Of a DNA stretch of 64,000 nucleotides, positions 35,801-46,182 are shown in pieces. The DNA is from Symsagittifera roscoffensis (lineage: Eukaryota; Xenacoelomorpha; Acoela; Convolutidae). The stretch covers positions 13,957,006 to 14,021,005 of the forward strand of contig NC_087063.1 in assembly GCF_963678635.1 (NCBI RefSeq), read 5' to 3'. Positions within the stretch are counted from its first letter, which is position 1; every line of letters begins with the position of its first letter. Below the pieces are notes generated by a model. That model did not search any database, had not been told where the DNA came from, and was given only the letters and a program-made list of their open reading frames with translations. The position numbers and the translations under genes were made by a program.

Positions 35801-36159
35801 TTCTGCTTTGCCCAGGAAAGAGTTACTTGCGTACAGAGAGTGGTAAGCTGATCGAAATCACCAATGACAGTGAAATGTTCGTCGATCCAGAGACTGGCAA
35901 ACTCATGATGCGCACCAAGAGCGGAAGAGTGCACGAAGTATCTTCCGATGTCAATGTTTTCACAGATCCAAACACCGGAAGGACCTATGTACGGACCAAG
36001 TCTGGTCGCTACTTGGAACTTGACCCAGACGCTGAGATTGAAATTGATCCGTTAACTGGAAAAATGTTCATTCGCACCAAGTCAGGAAATAGACGCGAGT
36101 TGGCCGGTGAGATGGAGGTACATAAAACATGTTCAACGTTGTGTTAAAGGCTTTTATAT
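29896..36159 (+). repeat. Triplicated unit, copy 2 (6,264 bp)
   Basis: Begins exactly at the join ttttatat/tcaac, where intron-7 sequence meets the R1 sequence that starts copy 1. Copies 2 and 3 share changes absent from copy 1, for example acgaaag for acaaaag and ctacaatg for ctacgatg. They are therefore sister copies. Confidence 0.95.
33288..36117 (+). CDS. DPxTGK-repeat protein gene, partial copy 2 (exons 1-7)
   Basis: Exons 33288-33430, 33712-34046, 34324-34599, 34792-35043, 35350-35430, 35498-35695 and 35816-36117, all with intact splice sites and frame. Same 529-residue coding capacity as copy 1, again without exon 8. One codon differs in exon 3 (His, CAT, where copies 1 and 3 have Gln, CAG, in the GMQVFTDP segment). 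To make the C-terminal part it would have to splice about 6.4 kb to 42514. No disabling change is visible, so this is either a live alternative 5' end or a very young pseudogene. Confidence 0.85.
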
Positions 36160-39100
36160 TCAACTTTCACTTTTTGCTGTTCGATTATGGAGTTTCCCTT
36201 GCTTTTTACAGAAAAAAAACTGAAGTAAAATAAACTTAACTCAAAAAATCAAATTTGAGCGTGAACAAACCTTAAGACTTTTCCCTAAAAAAAATCATTA
36301 CGACCTATTTAAGAGTCTTCACTCCGTTCATTAACTCTTAGAAACCGTGAACCACAAAGAACACTTGAAAGTCATTGCATACTTTAATCCCCTCGCACTA
36401 CTGGATTATTTGGAAGAAAATATGGCCTCGGCTAAGTTTTCACGCCAAATCAATATCCAAAAATACCACTCATAGGGCATCATTGAGTCAGACATAACTT
36501 TGAAGTTCTTTCAATGGAAACACGAATTCCAAAAATGAAACGAAGTATCAGTAAGTATCCAAAAAAGGGTCTATTATTTTCCAAAAAACAGGTGAAAACT
36601 AATGATCCCTATTTAAGTTAATACGCAAAAATAAGGAAATTTCTTTCTTCATAGTTTATTTTTCTCCTATTTTTGATGGCTTTACTTAGATTACAGTGTT
36701 CGAAAATTCAAAACTATGAAAATGTTTCTCTTTTTTACGTTATTTTTCATTGCTGTACTTAAAAGTAACTGTGTTTCGAAAATAACTACGAATTGGCTAT
36801 TCCTGTTCGACATATAGATCTTAGGAAAAACCATAAAAGAATACATTTGCAGTAGATTTAAATAAAGTTTTGAGATATTTCACGCCTTTCAAAAAAAATT
36901 GACAGCATATCTCAAATTTCTACATTTCCAATTTATTTCTTATACAGTGATTCGTACTTAAGATTTCCTTTTGCGTTTTCAAGCCTTATTTAAACTAATT
37001 TTGAATTTTGAACAACTTGAGTACTCGGAAAAAATTAATCAAATGAAAATTAAGCAAAGCCAACAGACAGTTGGAACAGAGTCAATGAAAGCAAGTAAAC
37101 AAGAAAACTTTATCAAGAAAAACTCAAAAAATGAACTTAAAAATCATTGAATTTCTAAAAACAATTTATACTTAAAATCTTTTGGAAAAAAATTCACTCA
37201 ATTTGAGAAAACTGGATCAATGGATAAATTTTTTTATTTCCCTGGAAAATCTGAAAAATAAATTCGATTTCGAAACAAGAATTTGGTCAAGCTTTTTCTG
37301 AAATTTATACTTTTGCTGTTCGATGGTGGAGTTTGCCTTGCTTTTAAAAAAAATGAAATGAAGTAACTTGAAAAAAACCAAGAGTCAAACCGCGAAAAAG
37401 TAAATTTGAGCCTGAACAAACTAAGATTTTTTCTTTAAAAAAAACTTTAAAAAATCATCACGACCTATAGAAAAGTCTGAACTAGGTTCATCGAATCTTA
37501 AGAATTTATCGTCCTATTAAACTTTTGTCACATATAACAAACCCTGCGATCGCCAATAAACCAGATGTCTTTATTTATTAGTTCTTCATGAGTTATTCTT
37601 TATTTTCCAAACATCAACGCAGATACCACATAAAAACAAGACACCACTTGCGATACCATATAAAAACATTATTGCAAGCTAGCCCACAGTAAAGAAAAAT
37701 ATTACCACTAAACCCAAAAAAAAAACAAATCGAAAAAGCCACAACTAAAGCTTCAACATTTTGTCTGAAATGATGTACTATTGGTTGAAAACTCATCCAG
37801 AATCACAATTGAAGGAATTTAAGGAAAATCCAAAATCATTTATTGAGCGGCAACTGAGCAGACAAAACTTGGGTAAATTCCCGCAGATCCGTAAGCAATG
37901 TTGTCATGAAAAAACTTGGGCTTATTTTCTATTCCAAGCTTTTTAACATTTTGAGCGATCTAGAGGGGAGCATAAAATTGTTTCCCTCGAAACTACTCAA
38001 AATTGAGTCAATAAACCGACAAAATATTAGCCGAAATCATTTGAGCAAAATAAAATTTTAAGCAAAAAAAAACAATAAAAGAAAATATACGAAGGTTAGT
38101 AGAATTCCAATGAGCAGAAGTAAACAAAAACACTTATAAGCAACTACAATGTTAATTCCAATAAACAGAAAAACAATAATTCTACAATGTGGCAACTAAG
38201 CCAAAAAAACAAGTCTTGGTCAGATTCGAAGCCAGGGCCTTTGCCGTCCCAAGCGTATTCGTTACCTCCAGGCTGTGTGCGGGAGATGCAAATAAATTTG
38301 AATTGATTGTAAACTGAACCTAAACTTACCATTTCTAATGTTGACCATTCTGTGAACAAAATTTTTTATGGGAAAAAGCCTAATACCCGATTGCAATACC
38401 CTTGCTTATCGCAAGGGTAAAAAAATTGTCTAAAAACAAATCTGCAGACTAAATTCCGGGCAAGGTAACTACTTTTTAAGTTTGGAGTAAAGCGAGCATA
38501 TGAAGTTTTTGAAAAGCTAAAATTACGTTTTTTGCTAATTGTGAAACAATGCATCTGACACAGAAAAAAAAAAAAAGGAAAATAAGCCTAGGATGAAACG
38601 TAACTAGTACCATATGAAAAGAACAACATACCCACGAAAGTGTTAAAAACCGTTTCGCTGATGCGTAATGATTAGCGTTCAAACTGTCATGCTGAAAGTG
38701 GTCGGAGAAAGCTAGGGATTAGTCTGATTTTGTTTTTCCATCCGATTTTGACTTCAAAAAATAAATAATTAATCTTTTTATTATGCCCATTTTGATTTTC
38801 AGGTTTTTCACTTAAATCAATTGCCCCTTGCTCAAAACAAAACAAATTTGGCGAAAAATATTTCAAAGCTTCCATTTTTTTCGATTTTTTAAAACTATTT
38901 TACAGATGATTGAATCTTTTCATTTCAATCGCTGGAATCGGAACAATCTGTTACTTGCACCAAAATCCGTGATCCTTGTTTGTTTAAAAAATGAGTATCA
39001 TTCTGTTGAAGAAGTAATCGCATGTGTTCCATTCTAACCCTAAGCAGAAAATCACCAAAGCAGGTCAATTCATACTAGTTATGCTTGTGTTTTCAAAAAC

Positions 39101-42100
39101 AACTTATTCAAAATTTATTTTTAACCAAAAAGAAGTCTTGTGACCAGCAATTTTCGAAAGTATATAAAAAAACGCTGTTATTAAAGAATGCTCTGTAAAA
39201 CTTCACCTATGATATTACACATACGATGAAAATCCGGCGATGTTAAGCAAGCTTATTACTAACTTAATCAGCACACTCTACAACAAACTTTGAACAGTTT
39301 ACCTTCAAAAACTTGCGCATATGTACAGCCAAGCAGATAGAGTTTATTTTTTACCAAATAGATCTTGTCTTAAATAGATATTGATTTTGAATATTCTTGC
39401 AATTTTTTCATTTGCTTTAAGAAAAACAGTTTTGAGTGAAAAGTACAGAAAATTTGCACCTAATTAATACACCTTCGACGAATTAAACCATCAAATTAAA
39501 AAAGAAATAGTTAATTTATTAATAGTTAATAAATTTATACATCGTATCGGCACGCAATGGGTTCGAAGGAGCAGCATTTTACGACGCAGCTGCTGCAGCA
39601 CCTGATGTTGAACAGCCACATGCGAGTATTCCACAATGGGATGGAGTTGGGCATGGCTGACGTCGAGGCATTCTCGCCCGTCGTGTACAACATTCTGAGG
39701 TGATTAACAAGATAGAAAATAATTTTTTTTACATTATTCCCCAGACCGAACACTCGACCTCTATAAATCATCCCAATTTGAGCGGTCAAAAGTAAAAATT
39801 ACAATCACAATAAATAAGCATTTAAAGTTTTTGGGAATAGCTTGAAAAAAAATCAAGTAAATGATGTATGAATCACTCCACTCCGTTCATTAACATGAAA
39901 GTTGAACTCAGAAATTCAAAATCTCAAATATAATGACAAATACCAGTTATCATTATATTGGCTTCAACTTTACTGTTTAGATACAAAATCATTAACGACA
40001 CTGTGCGCAAGAAGACCTACGTCAGGAAAGATGACGGGGAACTCATGGAAATAATTCGGGACAGATTCTCAACCAAGACCTACCTGAGGACTAAATCCGG
40101 ACGTGTAATCGAGCTCGACGGTTCTGAAGACGGTGATGGGGGCATGGACGTTTACTATGACCCCTTGACTGGCAAGACGTGGGTGAGGGGTCAAGACGGT
40201 GAGATGTTGGAGCTGATTAAAGATGAGAAGACAGGGAAGATGTATTTGAGGACTAAGAGTGGTCGGTTGCAGGAGGTCGGAGCCCACCTCGAGTTCTACA
40301 AAGATCCCATCACAGGTCATTGCTCGAGAAAAATGATCTGGATTTTTTAACTTTCATACAAACTTGGTGACACTGAACTTGCTGGCACTCCATTTGAGCC
40401 CAATTTACTTTAAATTTATTTTTTATACTTTATTTAAGATATAATTACATTTCATTTTGCATTCTAATCCTGCAAACACTTCCAGTTCTACGCAATTGCT
40501 GCATCCTGTTCTGAGAAAAAAAATGGTTGAATGACTACCTTGATATGAGCATTTTCTGCAGCAATAATGAGCTCTTTACGCTGTACCTTTAGGGAAGACT
40601 ATTCTGCGCGAACGAAAGAATCCAGGCATGCAGGTATTCACAGACCCTGTGACTGGGAAAAAGTACGTCAAAACTGCAGACGGTCAGATCTTAGAGATCT
40701 GGACTGACCCGGAGACAGGTAAAACTTACATGCGGACAAAGAGTGGTCGAATCGTCTCCGAGATTGACGAGAACATGATATTCTATACGGATCCCAGGAC
40801 AGGAGTGACCTACTTGGCAGCCAAACCAGGAGCTGCGCAGTCTTCGGTGTTCACAGATCCCAAAACAGGTCAGAAATCGTTATGCATGATCAAATACATT
40901 CAAGTTTGTGCCATCAAAAGAGTCTGCAAAAACATTTTAAAAAACACAACCTAAGTGCTAAAAGTTTTCCTCGAACTCTAATGCCTGTCGAAGATGTAAT
41001 CGCTGGTTATCGCGTATGTCTTTTGTCTCAAATATCTGGTTAAAAACGAACTGCATTTAGGCAAGACATATATTCGAACCAAATCCGGCCGCATTGTCGA
41101 AGCACCGGTGGAGGAGGGAGGCGAGTTCTTTATGGATCCGACCACAGGCAAGATGTTCCTGCGTACCAAGTCAGGCAACCTCAGAGAGATCCCATCTGAC
41201 GGCGTTGAGGTCATCAAAGACCCTAGCACTGGCAAAGTGTACATGAAGACTAAATCTGGAAGACTGATTGAGATCCAGGGGGATGTTGACATGTATGTTG
41301 ATCCTATCACAGGTGAGTAGCAGCAAAAGGAAACAATTTTGCACGATTACAGCATGCACGTAGACTAAAAAGAGACAAAGAGCATTAAAAACTATTCTAT
41401 CGAAATTTGGTCACTCTGACGTAGCAGCCAAACTACATACAAGTTAACTGCCAATCTCAGTCAGCAGCAGATAGCAGAGACAAAACCTACAATCCAGTAT
41501 TGGTTAAATCTTTTCAGTTTGTCACGGTCACTTACTATGAAACAACGAACTTCTTAAATCAGCGAGAACGTAATTGAGCATGCATTAGTTATTTTAGAGA
41601 TAATTTATTGAATTTTAGGGAAGACTTATTTGATGCACAAAGGGTCCAACATCATCACTGATCCCAACACCGGCAAGAAAATGGTTCGCACGGCTTCAGG
41701 TAACTATCAACCCAAAACAGTACCTAAAGTGTCTAGCCAGTGAAAACAATACATTTGAGTTTTTAGGGCGCCTGGTTGAGGTCAAAGGTAGCTTCGAGGT
41801 TTACGTGGACCCTGACACCGGCAAGACTCTTCTGATGCAGACAACTGACGATGGTAAAACCATCTTGACAGATCCCAGCTCGGGGAAAGTGTTCATCAAG
41901 ACTGCCTCGGGAAGACTTCAAGAATTGGTGGACGAAGGAGGCATTCTTTACGATGCTAGCACAGGTATAATAATAATAATAACTTATGCCAAGAGAAAGC
42001 TGAGCATGTGTTAAATACATGAACCGGCAAGACAATGAACTGTTTATCAAAAAAATCTTATTAATTTTTTTCTGCTTTGCCCAGGAAAGAGTTACTTGCG

Positions 42101-42428
42101 TACAGAGAGTGGTAAGCTGATCGAAATCACCAATGACAGTGAAATGTTCGTCGATCCAGAGACTGGCAAACTCATGATGCGCACCAAGAGCGGAAGAGTG
42201 CACGAAGTATCTTCCGATGTCAATGTTTTCACAGATCCAAACACCGGAAGGACCTATGTACGGACCAAGTCTGGTCGCTACTTGGAACTTGACCCAGACG
42301 CTGAGATTGAAATTGATCCGTTAACTGGAAAAATGTTCATTCGCACCAAGTCAGGAAATAGACGCGAGTTGGCCGGTGAGATGGAGGTACATAAAACATG
42401 TTCAACGTTGTGTTAAAGGCTTTTATAT
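36160..42428 (+). repeat. Triplicated unit, copy 3 (6,269 bp)
   Basis: Last copy. Its right end at 42,428 (ttttatat) continues into ccaatttatg, the native intron 7, and shows what the sequence was before duplication. It carries a 3-base insertion (cat) near 36,480 relative to copies 1 and 2. Confidence 0.95.
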
Positions 42429-43023
42429 CCAATTTATGAATGAGATACTCCATGAATTTAAGATAAGTCAGTATATCAGTCTAGTTGATGAATAATTGAA
42501 ATTCTCTATTAAGGTGTACTACGACCCCGTTACCGGAAAGAAGATCATGAGACCAAAAGGTATGTCTGGATTCGAAATTGTGGTTGATCCTAAGACTGGA
42601 AAAGCGTTCATGAAAAGGCAGAATTTGGACGATATTGATTTGAGCAAGTTGAGCCCAGAAGAGAGAGCCAAAGTTCTAGCCAGACGAGCCAAGCAAAAAC
42701 AACTCAGAGATAAGCTGATGAACGAAGCAAGCGATGTGGAAATGGCCGCAAAACTCGTGAAATTGGAAGAACTTGCAAAGAAAATTCAAGAAGCCAGAGC
42801 TCTGATAGAAAAAATGAAAGCTGATGAGGATGCAGCAAAAGCAGAATTCGAATCTAGTTTAAACGAATTTCAGTTATTGATGCGAGAAGAAATGAACTTT
42901 TTAAATCATCAGCACAAACTCAGCAAAGCGTTTCTTTACGCATATATTGAATCGCTGTTTAAGAACAAAACAAAAGCAGGCAAAAAAGATAGCAAGAAAA
43001 CTACTAAAAAGAAGAAAAAGTAA
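39557..43023 (+). CDS. DPxTGK-repeat protein, complete gene (copy 3, exons 1-8), 698 residues
   Basis: Exons 39557-39699, 39981-40315, 40593-40868, 41061-41312, 41619-41699, 41767-41964, 42085-42386 and 42514-43023. Phases 2,1,1,1,1,1,0 agree throughout; total 699 codons with TAA. Residues 1-48 are a unique head with no signal peptide. Residues ~57-570 hold about 19-20 tandem modules of ~27 residues with consensus (Y/F)xDPxTGKxYxRTKSGRxxEI. The DPxTGK part suggests a tight beta turn joining two strands. Residues ~575-660 are charged and heptad-like (EERAKVLARRAKQKQLRDKL, later KLEELAKKIQEARALIEKMK): probable coiled coil. The tail is lysine-rich (KKTTKKKKK). No transmembrane segment, so cytoplasmic or nuclear, perhaps a structural or filament-associated protein. 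I do not recognise the family; any likeness to OCRE-type YDPxTG motifs is only local. Confidence 0.9.
42429..42513 (+). other. Native part of intron 7, unique to the last copy
   Basis: Only the last copy has this 85-bp stretch and the acceptor ctctattaag before exon 8. In copies 1 and 2, intron 7 is cut at the duplication join and runs into the next unit's R1 sequence, so this acceptor is the only one in phase for exon 7. Confidence 0.85.
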
Positions 43024-44740
43024 ACTACAAAACCCAAGATTAACCAGTAGTAACTAGGAATAACTTAGAAAAAACATTAATTAACCTGTTTTCATGTTTT
43101 AACTATACTGCTTCTACAAACGCCTATCCGATGATAACTTTCCACAGAGAGTCAAATAACATTTTGCCCTGGCGGCGAAGCGTATCCAATTCTACTTCAT
43201 AAAGACCTATAAAACTGTTTAGTTTCAAATCAGTATACAAGAAACTTCAAAAACTCAACAACGCGTAGTGCAGCTGGCTGTGTACGTAGCACAGAAGGTT
43301 TCGAAAATAACAGCCCCTATTTTGAACGTTTTTTTTTTTCAGTTAAGAGTTCTTTTTTGTTTAAATTGTTTGTTTTTCAATAACTTTTTGTAGACTTTTG
43401 AGTTTATGGTGTCGTGGAAGCTCCAAATGAGGCTTCGCTGACTAGTTTTTCACAGCTTAAAACCTAGTTTATCAGTTAAAGCACCACATTTTCACTCGCT
43501 GACTAGGAAGCAGACTTTAAGTCGCTGACTAGGAAACATACTTGTTTATTCGACACTGAGTAAACAATTAAGACTTTAATAAATGTCGAATCACGACTGG
43601 AAAGGTTTTGACATAACCTTTCTGTTCACTTCATCTGATGTTTATCGTCGTACCAGATTGAAGGTAGACAACACTTCATAGCCCCAGTTCGTGATCGTAA
43701 TAATAAGCGCTTCGAGATCTTATTATTCTATCTCACAGAGGCAAAGCGGAGCTTCACACAACTGGTTTTTTCCATTATTGTCCCTCCAGTAAATTATAGC
43801 CCCTACAGTAAATAACTCAGAAAACAAATGAATATGCACAGTAAACTAGCATGTGCATCTATACTTATTCAAGCATAACCAGTATCTATATGTAGCTCGA
43901 AGTTCAATACTCACAAAACATGGATGCATTTATGTATAAATGCACTTACCATGAAAGCACTACAATTGTTTTTACATGAAACTTTGAAAAGTTTAACTCA
44001 AACGTTTTCGCAACTATGTGGTTGGCCAGGATTTTAACAACAAACTAATCTAAATGACAAAAAAAAAACATCAACGTACAAATGTTGATGAAGTTCCATT
44101 TGAACCAAGATTCATTTGTCCCAAAATGAAATATCAGTACCATTTGAACCAAAAATTTTTAACTCGCTTTCTGATTGGTCGAATTGTGTTCCAACAAATT
44201 ATTAATTATATTTTCTACTGCTCAAACAGCATAAAGTAAACCAGCAGAATTGTGCCAGTCGGTCGCATTTGGAAGTCAGTCGAATTTCGAATCGACCATG
44301 TCATGCTCAAGTGTCTCGCGACAACTAAAAATCAGAAGTTAATGATATGACAAGAAATAAATCAGAAATGCGGGAAAATCGATAAAAATCAGGCTGTTCG
44401 CAATTTTACTGCAATCAACAACCCGAGTAGAGCTGTCTTGTTCCTGATAAAGAGCAACGCGAAGTCTTACGAGAGTATCATCGTAGGGCGAGAGAAAATG
44501 TTGATCGGGCAAGCAGACGAGTGAAGCTGCCCAATGGTTCAGAAAACGAAACTTATTGATTCAAAACTCCTTGTTACAAAAATATTCTAGAAATGCTTTA
44601 CTTCTAATATTTACCTAATTCTAGAGTCGCGTCACAAAATGAGTACTTAGTTTAAGAAACTTTTGCTAAAAAGTAAATTTCAAACGTGTTCGCAACTATG
44701 TGCATCGTCAGAGTTTTTACAATAATTTAATCTATAAGAT
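43024..44740. other. Mostly non-coding; R1 remnant and unassigned open segments
   Basis: 43,260-43,620 carries R1 words (agctggctgtgtacgtagca, cgacactgagtaaac). At 44,249-44,530 the sequence becomes less AT-rich and several frames are open. On the plus strand after an aaaatcag acceptor, 44,393-44,515 reads AVRNFTAINNPSRAVLFLIK, then SNAKSYESIIVGREKMLIG, then a stop. The minus strand reads LNHWAASLVCLPDQHFLSPY over the same bases. I cannot decide which, if any, is coding. Confidence 0.35.
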
Positions 44741-44749
44741 GATAAAACA

Positions 44750-45142
44750 TTAATTTACAAATTTTTGGGACCAAAGTTTCAGTGTTAACGCCCAGTTCTC
44801 AAACTCATCGCGCTGGTTCAAGCCCAGTTTCTCTTTCCTGATATGTATTGCCTCTAATGTTAACCATTTTGTTTGGTTGTTGGACCTATCTATAATTTGC
44901 CAACTAAGATCTGCGCTATTTCCCTCAAGTTGGCATTGCTGAAGGTGGAGGCCTACCGGTAAGTCTGCTTTCTTATGTTCCTCAATTCTAGTGGTCAAAT
45001 GTCGAACAGTTTATCCGACAAAGGTGGAGGTGAATCCACTACATGACAGTTTATAAACCACTCTTGACTTGAGGTCATTAGAAAATGCTGACTTCAGTGA
45101 TGGTAAACAAGATTCTAATTTTCTTGTGGTGAAAACCATTTG
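44750..45142 (-). pseudogene. Penelope-like element, GIY-YIG endonuclease fragment
   Basis: On the minus strand VVYKLSCSG and then TFVG, a stop, TVRHLTTRIEEHKKADLPVG match the GIY-YIG nuclease core: the VY..C..C entry, the YVGxT strand and the RxxEH helix. The frame 44998-44750 continues with a HLQQC segment and LTLEAIHIRKEKLGLNQRDE, typical of the end of this domain in Penelope-like retroelements. A TAA at 45011-45013 breaks the YVGQT-type motif, and the usual second cysteine of the CxGC pair is replaced (CSGF). No RT domain is recognisable upstream, so it is a 5'-truncated dead copy. Confidence 0.75.
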
Positions 45143-45948
45143 AACGTTAGCTAATTTTCTGGATGATACTTAGTTTAATTTTTCTAGGGCATTTTAAATG
45201 ATTATGTGGAGATAAGGCAAGTTTTAGGTTGATCTATCTGAAATGGATCATAGGTCCACTGTCCAATAAAAGCTAATGGTATACTACAGCTTCCGACACT
45301 GTTCTTAAGGGGGTTCGCGTGTTTTAGGTATTTAGAGACCTAGCCATTGGGGTGTTCTTATTTCTAGAGTGGGGGGTATTTATGTAGTGGTTTTTAAGCG
45401 GTACCACTATTTGTAGTCTCATATATTACGCGAACCGAATTGACTCCGACCGAATGAGGTATAAAAGCAAAGAGATAGTGTCCCTGACCCTTGAGTCAGT
45501 GGTTATTGGGTCTGTTTTTCTGAAGTCATATATGATTTAAGGAGGCGACTGTTACATAATGTTTTTATGGCGCTCCAGGGTGTTTTACGACATGAAAACT
45601 ACAAGATGGAACCCTTTTTTTGACGAAGCTCCGGGCTACATGCCTATTCTAGGGTACCGGTGGTACGGTTCATCTGGAACGTGTCCACCTTTTGGTTGTA
45701 CCGTGATAGCATTTCTCGATGCGCTTTCTTTCTGATACGAGGCCTCGCTAACTGATAATGGGGGACCACTAGAGGAACAAAAACGGGTAAAAGACAAATA
45801 GCGAAAAAAAAAACGGAAAAGATTAGAAATAGGAAGAAAAAACCATAAAAAACTAAAAAAAAAAAGGACAGTGACCTTGATTTCCAGATACGGTGGATCA
45901 GTATTTCATTTAACTAATAGTATGTATACTCATACTGTTTTACAATAA
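45143..45948. other. Unassigned spacer with a few protein-like open segments
   Basis: Less AT-rich than the surroundings. The inverted words gttcgcgt (45313) and acgcgaac (45427) bound a 120-bp piece. A TATA-like ggtataaaag is at 45,459. A plus-strand frame around 45,563-45,737 reads FLWRSRVFYDMKTTRWNPFF and DEAPGYMPILGYRWYGSSG before a stop, but the opposite strand is also partly open. It could be retroelement debris. Nothing is called. Confidence 0.35.
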
Positions 45949-46182
45949 GACCGATCGTTTCGATCAAACAGCAAGTACTCAGCAGATGCCCAAATACGGG
46001 GCGTTGAAAGGGTTTCCAGATATCTTTGCAACCTTGGAGAACCACTGGGAGACTTCACTGAAAAAGGTGACCAGACGAATAGCAAGTACGAGTTACTGAG
46101 GCAGTTCTGGGATAAAAAATTGAGTGTCCCAACAGTAGAGTGTTACACGAGTTCGGGAGGCAGTACTGGGATTGCAAATTAA
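45949..46182 (+). other. Open frame running into the first minisatellite units
   Basis: After a TAA at 45946, 77 codons are open to TAA at 46180. They read RGVERVSRYLCNLGEPLGDF, then TEKGDQTNSKYELLRQF, then WDKKLSVPTVE. That last part is already the 12-residue translation of the minisatellite in the same plus frame (WDSKLSVPTLES). There is no ATG near the 5' end. It may show the sequence from which the repeat arose, or just the array's edge. Confidence 0.3.
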
